Assembly (NCBI GenBank): GCA_944472135.2
Contig: OX235262.1
Location: 59,616,440 to 59,680,439 of the forward strand
Direction: 5' to 3'
Length of the DNA stretch: 64,000 nucleotides
DNA from: Trichobilharzia regenti
Taxonomy: Eukaryota; Platyhelminthes; Trematoda; Strigeidida; Schistosomatidae
Below the pieces are notes generated by a model. That model was given only the letters and a program-made list of their open reading frames with translations. It was not told the origin of the DNA and made no database searches. This document shows, piece by piece, positions 25,401 to 32,799 of the stretch. The position numbers and the translations under genes are program-made. The first letter of the stretch is position 1. Every line of letters starts with the position of its first letter.

Positions 25401-27177
25401 AATTAATGGTTGTTAGAATTCAATCATGCGGAACAAATTTCTAATGTACCAGGCTGTGAACTACACTTACAATGTGGAGGCTGATGATGCTACCCAGTTA
25501 CCTTTCAACTAATATCACGCACATCAGGTTCTTGAGTTGAGCCCTAATTGAAAATTGACGAGTTGGGTGTCTGAAGTCACATAAAGATCAGGTGGAGAAG
25601 GAATGAAAGCTTGTTAGTAGGCAGAAAGCCAGTTGAAAGTGATGTCAAGGAACAAAGTGCAATGGAGACATTCTAGTGAAGCCCCCTGTTCCACTTGGAA
25701 CAAAACAAAGATTTTTATTCCATTTTATTTGGATAGTTTGATTGCATCATGTGACTTTAAACAACAAACGTTTACAGTGAAGAAGATACATTTGGATGTT
25801 ATAAACACGCTTCACAGTAGGGTTCACTATTCTGTGCCAGCCAAGAAATGCTATACTGAAATAGACCTTTTCATAGTGTGAGTAGATCAATGTTTAACTG
25901 CTTTAGGTATGTCTGTCTGTATATTTTCGACATAGAACTTTGTAGTTCAAATCGCCACACTCCCTCCTTGTAGTACACAAAGATAGAGAAGAAAGTAGAA
26001 GGAATTCATAATAGAGACAGTGAACAGAGATGTGAGACAAAGGAATAGTAATAACGAAGAACAATATAGTTTCATTGGAAATCATAAGTCACAAGGAGTG
26101 GATGCATCTGTGCCGGCCATTGAGAACGATTTTGAGCCATATCACCAATTGTTTCCAACCATTGGTTTTTATCGTCCCGAGAACCCCAACCAGGAAGTCT
26201 ACACCTTCCTATGTGGCTTAAACTAACTGTTGTAGATTTCATTGACTGGTGAAGCTGCGTTTTGGTTTGACCGCCTTTAGCTCTTTTCCAGCCTGACCAT
26301 ATATCAGCTAACATTTCCCGTCGAGGAACGCGATGACGAGGCATACGTAACACATATCCAAACCATCTCAGTCGATATAATTTCACAGCCTCGTCGATTG
26401 ATTTCCCCTCCCACCTACCTAGCACTCGACCGACGCCTAACCTCAATATTGCTCACCTTATTATACCACTTCACACGGAAGATAGAGCGTAGGCACCTAC
26501 GACCAAAGACTAATCTTTTCATGTCTTCCACTTTCAATGGCCAGGTCTCACAACCAGCCATAAAGGAGGAGGGTTCGGACTGATGAGCAGTACACATGCC
26601 CTTTGGTCGATATCCGGATATCACGTCTGTACCAAAGACGGCGTAAACTGGCAAATGCGTGACTAGCCCTCTGTATCAGTGTTGAGATTTCGTCAGTGAA
26701 CAACCCGTTGGGACTGGCTAATGCAACTTCGCAAATAAGTGAATTGGACAACCTGCTCTACTACTTCACTCCCTATTTCTAAACTGGGAGTCAGTGTAGC
26801 CCAGTCCTGCAGCAAAAATCATCCTACATTTGGCGGTTGCGAATCGCATGCCAAACATTCGTAGGTATGGCTTTTCCTAAAGTGCTTAAGAAATAGAAGA
26901 ATTTTTTAAATGGATATAAATCAACTCACCTGCACTAAGAGCACCAAAATCAAACGGATCACTTTCAGTGATAACATTTAAATTCTGTTCTGAATCACGT
27001 GTTTCCAGAAAGCTATCATATTCTGAATCTTCTTCAGGTTCTTGAAGTTTCAAGTATCTATGGATTTTAGCCTTCTGGTTAATTGCCTCCACAAAATCCC
27101 GAGAAGACAAATTAGTATTGTAACGGGATTGTAAACGTCGCCATGACAAAAGACAATTAGCGCTAGCTACCTCAAAT
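1078..27177 (-). CDS. Pentatricopeptide-repeat protein gene, PTCD1-like (partial, 8 exons)
   Basis: Predicted mitochondrial PPR protein; such proteins bind organellar RNA in processing or translation. Joining 27177-26930, 24967-24744, 19665-19490, 17902-17792, 13660-13503, 5568-4859 and 1422-1078 gives 1972 coding bases (about 657 residues). Every intron is GT..AG and all splice phases match, which is strong support. PPR-type helix pairs are visible around PSRFHFHMLLDGLAKVGDSE (third exon), ITYNSLILALAKG (fifth) and RPDTGIYNALINRRTSAG (last). A linker reading RRHPPEYYSAQIIRFCKTGD precedes the repeats. The 5' end is not found: the first visible exon starts with the last base of a split codon, so at least one exon lies upstream of 27177. 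The 3' end lies left of base 1. Introns of 4-8 kb are packed with transposons. PTCD1 is my best family guess from layout; another PTCD-type PPR protein is possible. Confidence 0.8.
1789..2125. repeat. Head-to-head inverted pair of hammerhead-bearing SINEs (family C)
   Basis: The minus copy (about 1789-1951) and plus copy (about 1950-2125) meet at a GGGCCCC centre. Each holds a tRNA-like head with a B-box (GGTTCGAAC type) and the family's hammerhead-like block ending in CAGCTGTCCAGTAC or a close variant. A perfect 16-base inverted repeat (1927-1942 and 1966-1981) lies at the junction, so a transcript would form a long hairpin. Both ribozyme cores are mutated. Confidence 0.7.
2868..3152 (-). 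repeat. SM-alpha-type SINE copy with decayed hammerhead
   Basis: Read on the minus strand it has an A-box-like GTGGTCTAGTGGATAAC (3025-3041), a B-box-like GGGTTCGAGCCTCGG (2985-2999), then GGTACATCC, GGTCCTAAATAGGACGAAA and CCTGGATTCCACTGC. That is the order of the SM-alpha satellite/SINE, whose hammerhead is known to be active in Schistosoma mansoni. The GAAA box and helix II are kept, but CTGATGA has become a GGACGG-type sequence, so this copy is probably inactive. Confidence 0.75.
3990..4700. other. GC-richer segment of unknown origin with a strong hairpin
   Basis: Clearly richer in G and C than its surroundings, with only short ORFs (up to 77 codons). A perfect 10-bp stem (4166-4175 with 4190-4199, loop 14) sits inside. 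It resembles the 5' untranslated part of a non-LTR retrotransposon, but no coding homology supports this. Confidence 0.3.
4859..5568 (-). CDS. PPR gene, sixth visible exon (710 bases, largest)
   Basis: Acceptor TTTTCAG, donor GTA|GTAAGT. It starts with GDIHGCLRALDMM and TPDSFTLVSLLSAIEP (PPR-like). A long low-complexity, Asn/Ser-rich insert follows (runs of Asn near 5370-5390, Ser clusters near 5000), which is probably a disordered loop peculiar to flukes. A SINE sits 77 bases upstream of this exon in the preceding intron. Confidence 0.8.
5645..5883 (+). repeat. Chimeric SINE (family B): tRNA head on RTE-derived body, with target duplication
   Basis: The head has GTGGTATAGCGGTTAGAAC and GGGGTTCGATCCCCGG (A and B boxes). 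The body carries TTGGGCATGAGGCTAGCAAC, like the 5' end of the RTE-like pieces at 35.7 and 51.75 kb, and ends in the CCCTATGTTCCACT tail of the 16.0 and 53.9 kb RTE-like copies. ATTT(C)(A/T)ACTGTT flanks both ends (5633-5644 and 5884-5895), with one mismatch, as a target-site duplication. Confidence 0.8.
5937..6325 (-). mobile_element. RTE-like non-LTR retrotransposon 3' fragment (family I)
   Basis: The minus strand matches the C-terminal coding end and 3' UTR of the long copy at 20.2-22.2 kb, ending in the TGCAAAGTTCTATGTCGAAA tail followed by a GACA-type run. It is 5' truncated and has stops. Confidence 0.75.
6713..7312 (-). pseudogene. 18S rRNA fragment (3' ~600 bases), pseudogene
   Basis: On the minus strand this reads as the 3' part of eukaryotic small-subunit rRNA. 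The 3'-terminal ATCATTA with the facing GGAAGGATC, TTGTACACACCGCCCGTCGC (complement of bases near 6870-6890), the CCCCGATCCCAG region near 6978 and the TTAGTTGGTGGAGCGATTTG block near 7285-7303 are all in the right order. Internal substitutions and small indels, and the missing 5' two thirds, mark it as a dead copy. It sits in an intron of the PPR gene. Confidence 0.9.
7735..7965. repeat. Second head-to-head pair of family C SINEs
   Basis: A minus-oriented piece (about 7735-7812) holds GTCTCCCAAACTAG, GAAACAGCCGTCCAGTAC on its complement. It is followed at once by a plus-oriented copy (about 7815-7965) with GTGGCTGAATAAT, GGAGGAAACAGCAGTC and TAGTACTCC. Both hammerhead-like blocks are mutated in the CTGATGA box. 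Confidence 0.6.
8262..8345 (+). repeat. SM-alpha-type hammerhead remnant
   Basis: The series GGATGCAGGCACATCC, ACTGAGGCGTCTCAAACAGG, AAGAAAGGCG follows the SM-alpha order (helix I strand, CTGAtGAG box, helix II, GAAA box). The core is mutated and the tRNA head is not recognisable. Confidence 0.5.
8346..9194. other. Unassigned intronic DNA
   Basis: Intron of the PPR gene. No coding region or repeat recognised. Confidence 0.4.
9195..9535 (+). repeat. Near full-length family C SINE (tRNA-Leu-like head, hammerhead-like block)
   Basis: A leader of about 110 bases precedes GTGGCTGAATGGTTAAGGAC (A-box) and GGTTCAACTCC (B-box). Then comes GCACTGCTGAGG, ATCCCAAACTAGGATGAAAC, AGCTGTCCAATACTCC: helix I, helix II and the GAAA box of a hammerhead layout with several core changes. 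The 3' part ends in GGTTTTCCAATGATTCTCTA. Confidence 0.7.
9626..10855 (+). mobile_element. RTE-like non-LTR retrotransposon, degenerate (family I)
   Basis: Starts at the RT motif region (complete copy VRQGCPLSP, here decayed) and FNFTIDVLMDLALTHF, then YVDDI near 9800. It continues through the C-terminal domain to the ATGTGGCAACTTGAAC / GTTCTATGTTGAAA 3' tail. Many frameshifts and stops; 5' truncated. Confidence 0.8.
10861..11927. other. Unassigned intronic DNA
   Basis: AT-rich intron of the PPR gene. Only short chance ORFs seen. Confidence 0.4.
11928..12232 (-). repeat. Family C SINE, minus copy
   Basis: The complement shows a leader, GTGACTGAATGGTATACGAG, the B-box GAGTTCGAACCCCAGC, then GCGTACTGGCATTGG, TCAAACTAGGTGGATGGAAC and GGCTATCCAGTACTCCC. 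Helix I (GTACTG with CAGTAC) is intact but the catalytic boxes are mutated. Confidence 0.65.
12388..13025 (-). mobile_element. Internally deleted non-LTR element (family III tail)
   Basis: On the minus strand the 3' end (GTTCATGAAGCCGG, GGAGATAGCCGAAGTAAAGT) matches the copy at 23.2-23.6 kb. The C-terminal coding part present there is missing, and the sequence continues into about 550 bases also present at 57.1-57.5 kb. This looks like a non-autonomous derivative family. Confidence 0.6.
13075..13360 (+). mobile_element. RTE-like 3' tail (family I)
   Basis: GGTGATATGCTTC, then TAGATGCATTCACCC, a T/C-rich 3' UTR, then GTGCAAAAGTTCTATGTTGA and an imperfect CAGT/CATT run. These match the end of the 22.0-22.25 kb copy. 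Coding part lost. Confidence 0.6.
13503..13660 (-). CDS. PPR gene, fifth visible exon
   Basis: Acceptor TTTCAG, donor AAAG|GTATGC. It encodes LPTHFGGPAVNKVYSLWRRL and ITYNSLILALAKG, a recognisable PPR helix pair. Phase matches both neighbours. Confidence 0.82.
14140..14275 (-). repeat. Decayed tRNA-derived SINE (family D)
   Basis: The minus strand resembles the 17.1-17.3 kb copy (GCTTGATCACTTGGC, a poor B-box GGTTCGCATTCC). Strongly diverged. Confidence 0.4.
14519..14866 (+). mobile_element. Solo LTR (348 bp), gypsy-like, with 4-bp target duplication
   Basis: Begins TGTAACGACAGAAGACAAGG and ends GCAGACAGCTCTCACTATA. The 4-base duplication TTAG lies at 14515-14518 and 14867-14870. Two other copies (16646-16983 and 48946-49260) share the full length. 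No internal gag or pol is present, so it is a solo LTR; the 4-bp duplication fits Ty3/gypsy. Naming a known schistosome element would need a database match. Confidence 0.8.
14871..16023. other. Unassigned intronic DNA with CT-rich microsatellite
   Basis: Contains a (CT)n-type run near 15305-15330 and overlapping ORFs of 100 and 116 codons on opposite strands. Neither shows a recognisable domain, so I treat them as chance. Confidence 0.35.
16037..16450 (+). mobile_element. RTE-like 3' fragment (family II) with 13-bp target duplication
   Basis: Encodes decayed C-terminal RTE sequence (QTFINNCLRWLYTGDQMV at the start, later VEMDW) and ends CCCTATGTTCCACTAGAAAT plus an AAT run. ATAAACCAGTAGA occurs at 16024-16036 and 16451-16463 as the target duplication. 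5' truncated on insertion. Confidence 0.85.
16646..16983 (-). mobile_element. Solo LTR (338 bp), gypsy-like, with 4-bp target duplication
   Basis: Complement begins TGCAACGACAGAAGACAAGG and ends CAGCTCTCACCACA. GAAG lies on both sides (16642-16645, 16984-16987). Same family as 14519-14866, in opposite orientation about 1.8 kb away, with no element between them. Confidence 0.85.
17135..17290 (-). repeat. tRNA-derived SINE (family D)
   Basis: Complement reads ATTCATATAGCTCATTGGC, GATCACTCAGCATTTAGTC, then B-box TTAGGTTCGAGTCCCGC, ACCTACTTCAG, and a tail with GTATCATCAATCCTCACAC. Copies with the same order lie at 57.6, 60.55 and 61.1 kb. No hammerhead is seen in this family. Confidence 0.6.
17792..17902 (-). 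CDS. PPR gene, fourth visible exon
   Basis: A short 111-base exon between acceptor TTTTAG and donor AA|GTAAGT, in phase with both neighbours. It encodes SCAEDISTWYRKYKHFIPP and a linker with NHPGNSSLSLLQRK. Confidence 0.75.
18392..18468. repeat. Degenerate telomere-like CCTAA repeats
   Basis: A run of CCTAAC/CCTTAAC/CCATAA units, including CTCCTAACCCTAACC. The schistosome telomere repeat is TTAGGG, so this is an interstitial telomere-like tract with many changes. Confidence 0.55.
18640..18985 (-). mobile_element. RTE-like 3' fragment (family I)
   Basis: Complement covers the last coding residues (ending near the DMAQ / HSL end of the long copy) and the full 3' UTR, with a TGTCGAAAACAGACAGACAA tail. 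5' truncated. Confidence 0.75.
19139..19153. repeat. Poly-G run
   Basis: About 14-15 consecutive G in an otherwise AT-rich intron. Its exact length is prone to sequencing error. Confidence 0.8.
19490..19665 (-). CDS. PPR gene, third visible exon
   Basis: Acceptor AAAG (after an A/T-rich tract), donor CG|GTTAGT. It encodes a clear PPR unit containing FHFHMLLDGLAKVGDSENAF and the start of the next (PATQATYSRLFR). An (AT)n run lies 16 bases past the donor. Confidence 0.85.
20536..20720 (+). repeat. SINE (family A) inserted in the RT coding region
   Basis: CAGTGGTTAGGACTCTCGCC (A-box end), GGGTTCGAGCCC (B-box), then ACACCTGATATCTATGGTCG, TTTGGGCTACCGATATCC, TGTGGAATCAAGCTGTAATC and a long AAATA tail. 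The tRNA head is 5' truncated relative to 35878-36063. It splits ISLT from VSKVLGS of the host element. Confidence 0.85.
20767..22050 (+). CDS. Reverse transcriptase and C-terminal domain of the RTE-like copy (partial, 427 codons)
   Basis: The downstream half of the disrupted RT. Residues 51-61 hold LDLKAAFDSVD (RT motif A), residues 109-117 VRQGCPLSP (motif B region), residues 153-156 YADD (catalytic Asp pair), and LLYGCETW and RWLGHVLRM follow. The apparent start Met is internal: the natural frame continues upstream across the SINE. It cannot make a full protein. Confidence 0.85.
   Translation: MSRLSGAREAQTRESQAGFRPGRGCIDHIFTLRQILEHRNSYRRPTVIIFLDLKAAFDSVDREVLWRCLAVKGIPRKYIALIKALYSYSYSQVRAYGELSSELMTTSGVRQGCPLSPFLFNFIIDVLMDLTLGDFSDSGIDLLPGNNLVDLEYADDIVLLGEDADEMQSLLNTLNSNLRMFGMRFAPAKCKMMLQDWTTSTPSLKIGSEVVEHVDRFTYLGSTISPNGLISDEISARIQGARFAFVSLRRLWRRRDVRLSTKGRVYCSSVRSVLLYGCETWPLRVEDMKRLAVFDHRCLRSISRLKWHNKVSNIEVRRRVLGKQGKSIDEVVKLQRLRWLGHVLRMTSHRLPRRAMLADIGSGWKKASGGQTKTWHQSMKSTTVGLSHVERCRLPGWGPRDGKNLWLETIGDMAQNRSQWLRCIHSL
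22336..23176 (-). mobile_element. Penelope-like element, 3' part (left palindrome arm)
   Basis: On the minus strand it runs from RT C-terminal remnants (CRHCLKQFKRT near 23170, MDIRIISSKMFKIESQ near 23050) through the linker LCKPKDPTEKGDK to a GIY-YIG endonuclease. The first about 605 bases (22340-22943) are repeated in inverted orientation at 23614-24216. An in-frame TAG lies before the linker in both arms. Confidence 0.8.
22550..22816 (-). CDS. GIY-YIG endonuclease C-terminal domain of Penelope-like element (partial)
   Basis: HYIGQSGHPLRIRIQQHK is the YIG half of the GIY-YIG fold with its conserved Arg. HDIHSF and a Glu in AREFLEAW follow. GIY-YIG endonucleases sit C-terminal to the RT in Penelope-like elements. 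The 88-codon product is identical to that encoded at 23739-24005. The frame is open upstream as far as a TAG, so the domain is a fragment of a larger dead protein. Confidence 0.8.
   Translation of the reverse strand: MNYNRHYIGQSGHPLRIRIQQHKSSVERHDIHSFILMHIDNYGHQFDWDDVEISDRGHTKSAREFLEAWYSNNNMRLTNTLTQTESTN
23213..23612 (-). mobile_element. Non-LTR element C-terminal fragment (family III)
   Basis: Complement encodes RRHWWFGHVLRRPDDDLV, then SWRCRRDGQLKTWLG, ASDRRAWAAMIRDVHEAG and a Ser/Arg end, followed by a TAAAGTAAAG tail. It is an RTE-type C-terminus, different from families I and II, and lies between the two Penelope arms. Confidence 0.75.
23614..24216 (+). mobile_element. Penelope-like element, 3' part (right palindrome arm)
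   Basis: Inverted, near-identical copy of 22340-22943 covering linker, GIY-YIG domain and 3' UTR. Both arms end at the same AACCAGCTCAGAGAA boundary. A further 45-base plus-strand scrap of the same element sits at 23171-23217. Confidence 0.8.
23739..24005 (+). CDS. GIY-YIG endonuclease C-terminal domain of Penelope-like element (partial)
   Basis: Same 88-codon product as 22550-22816 on the other strand, with YIGQSGHPL and the conserved downstream Arg, His and Glu. Identity of the two frames points to recent duplication or gene conversion of the arms. Confidence 0.8.
   Translation: MNYNRHYIGQSGHPLRIRIQQHKSSVERHDIHSFILMHIDNYGHQFDWDDVEISDRGHTKSAREFLEAWYSNNNMRLTNTLTQTESTN
24520..24605 (+). repeat. 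Decayed SINE (family D) remnant
   Basis: TTCGAACCCGACTCCACCTA, then TAGTCCTTACACAATAGTTG, in the order of family D. The head is lost. Confidence 0.4.
24744..24967 (-). CDS. PPR gene, second visible exon
   Basis: Acceptor TTGTAG, donor TCC|GTGAGT. It completes the split codon left by the previous exon and ends on a codon boundary. It encodes an acidic stretch (DPEEDPADRLRLSK) followed by RRHPPEYYSAQIIRFC and KTGDTNSAL, which look like the first helical repeat. Confidence 0.8.
25590..25705 (+). mobile_element. RTE-like 3' scrap (family II)
   Basis: GGAGAAGGAATGAAAGC, CAATGGAGACATTCTAGTGA and AGCCCCCTGTTCCACTTGG match the last bases of the family II elements. No coding left. Confidence 0.5.
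25915..26875 (-). mobile_element. RTE-like non-LTR retrotransposon, 5' truncated (family I)
   Basis: Complement runs from the region after YADD (KCKMMLQDW-like) through CETWPLKVEDMKRL, LRWFGYVLRMPRHRVPRREM to the 3' UTR and TCTATGTCGAAAATA tail. Several frameshifts. Confidence 0.8.
26930..27177 (-). CDS. PPR gene, first visible exon
   Basis: Acceptor TATAG precedes 27177 and donor CAG|GTGAGT follows 26930. The exon encodes an acidic, non-repeat N-terminal segment that includes SWRRLQSRYN and EEDSEYDSF. It opens with the last base of a split codon, so an upstream exon exists but could not be located. Confidence 0.75.
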
Positions 27178-29894
27178 CTATAACAGAACAGCTTTATTGT
27201 TGTTGTTAGAAGTTTATTATCAAAAGAAACCTACTGATGATTTCAGTAAACTATGTAGTTTAGCAGAGTTAGATATCATTCTCACGCCAAAATAATGCGA
27301 TACCACTGTATCAGCCAACAAACTACATATGAACACTTATTACATGGTATCTGAAAAACAGATAGAAGTAAATTTTCATTAGTTTACTAAATACAAAAAA
27401 AACGGATAATTGGAACAACCACTGAGACTCTCAGGAAAGTTTAGTAACTATAGATTTTACAATCAATGAATCCTACTTCTTGGTAAGAGTAGCTATTGGC
27501 AAAACCTGCAAAATATTTCATTAAAAAACCACTTACTTGTGCTAATAAAAAGTATCAGTACAACAAATTGACTAATCTAGTGCTTGCTATTCGAATTTAT
27601 GTGACCTAAATATCTGTTTTGAGGAAAATAGAAACTCTACTCAATAATCATTTCGACTTTTGTAGGTCAGGACTTATGATGCTACCTGGTCGCACAAACT
27701 ATACTAAGAAGTGGAGTAGGGGTTCAGTCTATGACCAATTTATTGAAGCCACAGTACCATCACAGCTTGTGCTTTAGTATGTCTCAGATTCATCTTGTGA
27801 TTTGGTGGTGATCAAGAACAGCGTCCTTTACAGGTTGATTTAAGTAAACTTGTAGCACCTGCTACCACTGCAAAGTACTGGGGTGATTTTAACTCAAGGC
27901 TAGCTAGCAACCCTCTAAATAGTATAAGTGAATATTAGCTACACCCGGAAGACGTTATGGAAAAGGGGGATAAGGCCTCTTGTGTGTTGAAATAATACTC
28001 CGCTACAAACAACTGGGTTTTGAGAGTTCCTTGCAACTTCTAGATGCCTGTCAGTCTACTCCGGTAGACATCAAGTATAACAACATGCGCAAGGCGCTTA
28101 CGCATGAGACGAGTGTTTACATAAGGACCGCAAAGTCTGATGGTTAGAACTTGCGTGTCACATGGAACCAGCAGTTGCATCTGACAATAGCTGGGGGCTG
28201 TTCCAACTTATCTGAGCCACTGGTAGAAAGAAGCACGATATCAGCGAGAAGTTATTAATCCTACACTGGAGTATTTCAGCTAGCTGAGAAAAAAAGGATA
28301 ATGAGGTGATGATAGCTAATACTAATAGCCTACAGATAAGCATGAAAAATTTCGTATAAGTTTATTTTAAATATCACACAGTGACGCAGTATTAGCAACT
28401 TGATGATGTTTTCGACATAAATTATTGCTCAATATCATAAGAATTTTAGTCGCACAGCTTCATAATTTGTCCTATGCATATATTCTCTCTTCTTCTCTCA
28501 CTCTTCCCCTTGTTGTTTGTTGCCACTTTTCATATACTTGGGCTCTAAGTGTTACTTTCAGTCTAGTATACAAAAGACCTGTCCTGGGTAACTGAGTTTC
28601 AAACGAAGAATTCATACCCAAGGCATCTATCAACAGACTCAACCAGCAAATTAGGCAGTTAAGAATGACAGTGTTTTGATACTCTATACTACCGTATCTA
28701 GCTTGTTGCTGCTTAAGACTAAGTTTAATTTTCGTAGACCGTTGTGTCACATGGAGGATGAAAGCAGCCGTCTGCTTATAACGAGGATACAATGAAGTGA
28801 AAGTTCAAACGAGTACAGGAATAATGGATGCGATGTTGTGATATATTCAACTGCTTATTAGTGAGAAGAATCATGTCATCTTAATACTGTCTCACTACAG
28901 TTCTAATAGGACAGGACTGGTAATAGCTGAATGAATTATGAGCAAATTATGAATATGGCCAAGAGCGAAGGAAATGGGCGAATCAGGTTGTGATTATTTC
29001 TATTCCAACCAAACTTAAACCAATATTTCATAATTCTGACCATTATTTAACCAGAATTTGTCCATTATATTACCATTCTTGCCCGATACATAATGTAAGG
29101 TCCATTTTAACCACTACCTAACCATCATACGCCCATTTTTGTCCTACTGGGGCGTTTCTTCCAATTAAATTTTTCTGTTCCAAAAACGTTTATTGACACA
29201 GAAAGCAGTGATTCACCTACAACAATATAGGATTAGATGCAAAGCACTAACTAAACGTGTGCTAGTCGACCTTCACAAATTACCAAACACAGACTAAATG
29301 CGATAAAATACCCGATCGCCTATATTTACTGTAATTTGAATGCAACGTAATAACTGATCCAATAAGTAAAATTAGTGACAGGATGTAAAAACACATATGA
29401 AAAGCAAGTACTGACCACACGTGTGGGCTACTTGTTACGGTAACAGTGATTGTGCCGCTGCTTCATGCAGCAGTCCAATATACAATATGGTTTGTACGAT
29501 TAGTGTTAACCAAACTGATTTCTTTGGGCTGAAATTATCCGTAACTTATCAAGGTCATTGGTGGAGTGAGACGCTCGAAGGTCATTTTCGTCCATATCAG
29601 TCGGCCATGTTGGATTGCAGTTCCGTAGCTGTTCGTGTACGCGTTTGTTGTTCCGTTTATCCTGCCGTTATACACGACTTATCTTGTTGCGTATTGTTCA
29701 CAAATGTTGCGTTTCACCTCATTTTTTGTTTCTGTTGCTGTTAAAATGAATTATTTCTTTGGTTTTGGAACTTTTCACTACCAGGTCAGTGCATTCATTT
29801 CGGTGTAATTGTTTCATACCTTGTATTTATGCGGCTTTCAGTGTTTTAGTTGGTTTTCAGCTGTTAATGAATTGGTAATGTGTAGAAGTTTCGG
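27178..29894. other. Unassigned DNA upstream of the first visible PPR exon
   Basis: Should hold, or lead to, the missing 5' exon(s) of the PPR gene, but none could be defined. A 106-codon minus ORF at 28472-28792 (YTRLKVTLRAQVYEKWQQ) looks partly protein-like yet lacks a donor in the needed phase. A decayed family D remnant lies near 27660-27760 on the minus strand. Confidence 0.35.
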
Positions 29895-31060
29895 AAATCA
29901 TGCACATGAAGACGTTTGGTTGGCAGAAGCAGTTGTTTTCAGTCCATTTATTGGTTGCCGTTATTCTTGTTGGCTCATTTAATAACCTAAGATGTAGAAA
30001 TCGTGGAAAAAAGTGTCTTTCTCGTTCATGTTTACAGCATGCAACAATCTGCGAGTGAATCTGTTAGAGGGAACACTATCAGAGTTGATGTTAGCAAAGT
30101 TTTCGAAGAACAAATTAAACCTGGAAAATTTAGAACCTGGGTTGAAGTTGAAAAAGCTTTGAAGCTTTTTGAGAATGTGAATATACCATCCGTGTGTCTG
30201 CTATCATTTAAAAAAATATATTGTGAGAGAATCTAAGCCAAATAAGGTTGAGCCGCATGAAAAGTATGAATCTGTTGTGCTTGTGTGTATTTTGGGGGAA
30301 CTAAAAGAACCTGGAATCCTTAAGGGTAAGTGTTACTTATGCTTATTATTGCTTGATGTACTAGATCCAAATACATGAACTAGGACTACCCGTAATAGAG
30401 CCAGTGTTAACATCCATTCGATGGGTTGCAAAACGGTTTTCAAAGCGGATAAAATACGGTGATCTGGTGAGTGTACAAACAATCCCAGTTAAAGGTAAGA
30501 CATTAATTAGGAAGAATAACGTTTCGGGTTGTAGTCTACGATCGGTGGTTTCCTCGAAGTTGTGGATTTTCCGTGACTATAACACAGATGTTCACGATCT
30601 TAAAAAAAACTAAATAAATTTTCCTTGAACCAGTAGTCTTCTTTTCTTCGGCGAAACATCCGTTAATACGACTATACGATTAGGTAGCGAAGTAAGATGT
30701 TATGTGACTGAGAATCGTGGTTGTTGTGTTTTGGACTAATTTCGCGCATCTGACTGTTATAACCGCATGGATATAGCGTTTTCCTCATGGTACATTATGA
30801 TATCTAGAAATCATAAGCACGCTGCCATCGGTAAATTTATTTTTACTTTTTAAATGGCTGCAAATAGTGAGTCGTTTGCGGTGATAGGATGAATACCTCT
30901 GAACGTTTTTGTGGAGACTAGGGTATATTTAATTTTTTCGAGTAAGGGACGATCTTTTTACCAAGAAAGTTCTCGGAATTTTCGTTATTCAAAGATAACG
31001 CTAAGTTGCCCACTAAGGTGGTAACTATAGGAGATAACCTTCAGCGGAAACTATATTAAT
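29895..31060 (+). repeat. Paralogous repeat, copy A part 1
   Basis: Aligned by eye with 49432-50660 over its whole length. Shared blocks include TATCAGAGTTGATGTTAGCA, AAGTTGAAAAAGCTTTGAAG and AACTAAATAAATTTTCCTTG. A 77-codon ORF (30003-30236; VDVSKVFEEQIKPGKFRTWV) is open here but broken in the other copy. A GGGTAAGT splice-like site follows in both. Possibly a decayed DNA transposon or a duplicated gene; family not recognised. Confidence 0.6.
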
Positions 31061-31244
31061 GTAGTTTTAGGTAATGCGTCATAGGCATCGTAGGTTAATT
31101 GTGTCTAAATGTATTAAACGTTGTATAACTGATCAAACCATAGTTCTTACGTGCGAGTTAGTTTTATAAATAATGAATGTACCGTACAAGCGTCTACCTT
31201 GATTTGCATACCTAGCTCATAAACATTATGCCTGCATGTGGCAT

Positions 31245-31850
31245 ACATTTAGGGCCAACACGCTGCGATGAATCAGTCCGAGATACTTCAAGTCAGACTT
31301 CATTTCCATATCACTATTATCAATTTTGCAACGGTCATAGGAATTAACACCTTCAACTAACTTTCGTTTACATCGGAAACTGAAAATAACAGTCTGACAT
31401 TTCGAAGGATTTAGTTTAAGAGCATTTTCCCACTCCTAATAGAGAGCTGTTCATCTTAGTACAGTGTAGCTGGCAGTTAACAGACATTGAAGTAGTTAGA
31501 TCGTCCGCGTGTTTGAAAAAGTTCTTTTCGTATGCATTCGTACAATAAGTTCATCAAACAAAATACAATTGGTAATGGACGACTTCCCCCTGACCTACAG
31601 TGTACTGCTTTCTCCCTGATAAATAAGAATGAAGCCATCTAACAATCCAATACTCAGTTTGAGTTTCAGCAAGCTTATCTAACAGAATATCTCTAGGTAC
31701 TGAGTCGAAAGCAGATGTGTAATCTAGGAAGGTGCAGCGAATTTAGCCCCATTGTCTATACTGGAGAAAATGTTGTGAAGCAAGACTGCAGCTGCATCTA
31801 AAGTACGTCTACTGTGTTTATAGGAGAACTGTTTGGGATCGTTAAAGGCT
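31245..31850 (-). mobile_element. CR1-like reverse transcriptase remnant
   Basis: Complement encodes FSYKHSRRTLDAAAVLLHNI, YITSAFDSVPRDILLDKLAE, WIVRWLHSYLSGRKQYT and, after a break, HADDLTT. These are RT blocks of CR1/Jockey type. It sits in the 1.7-kb stretch of copy A that copy B lacks. Confidence 0.75.
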
Positions 31851-32799
31851 CTGAGTGAGGGTTAAAGATTAAGTAAGAGTAACTTTCCCTTAGTTCGTAT
31901 ATACCTCATTTGATTTGAAACAAAGGAAGCAGGTCTTATTAACGCTTGTAACACTAGAAAGTTTGGCATTTATGGGAGAATTTATGAAAGACTTGTTTAG
32001 TTTACACACACCAAATGAATAGGGAATACTGGAGGTAATTACATGCATACAGGCGTAGGTTATTTAACATCTATAAAGTAGACATGCAAATACCGCAGTT
32101 TTTGATCACAGAAATGATGGATACTAGATAACATCCTATGATTCAACGGCATATTAAAATAAATAAAAAATGTTTCTTAGCTGATCGTCAAGTGAACAGT
32201 CTATTTGATGATGTCACTGCATATTAACGGATTAGTGAAGTAGATATCAAGCCTAAGTTACTACATTTACTTGTACTACATACTTGGCGTTTAACAGTAA
32301 ACAGACTTTCAACTGGTTAGATAAGGCGACTTTAGAGTATCCAACAGTACAGAATTATTATTCAACTTGCTAAATCCCACTTAGCTTTTACAATGTGCTA
32401 TTGTGTAGAAACAGACACGAAATCCTACTAATGACTAAAGTAACATTCTCATAATACTACAGTGAATTTCCATCCCACTAACTAAGCTTAGCGTTTATTA
32501 TTCCTAATTCACTTATTACAAAAGCACATTGTATAGCGAGGAATTGAAGAAGTCTACAGGAAGAAGTAATCAAGAGTATATTAAACATTTGATTAATTTA
32601 CAAAAGAAAATTCTGATGAAGGGTAATAAAGTTAGTTTGACCGAATGATGTTTCCGCTGATTTCATATTCGACAACCTCCGTATACCTGGAAAAAATAAA
32701 GTACATGTTAGAACTAGCATAACATGAAGTTAACAAGAGATAATTCTACATATTAGCATACAATATGAATACAATCATTCTGTTAAAACTAAGTATTAT

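Noticed and set aside
28472..28792. 106-codon minus ORF as the missing 5' exon of the PPR gene
   Set aside because: Its possible donor leaves the wrong phase for the exon starting at 27177, and no signal for a start context or domain was found.
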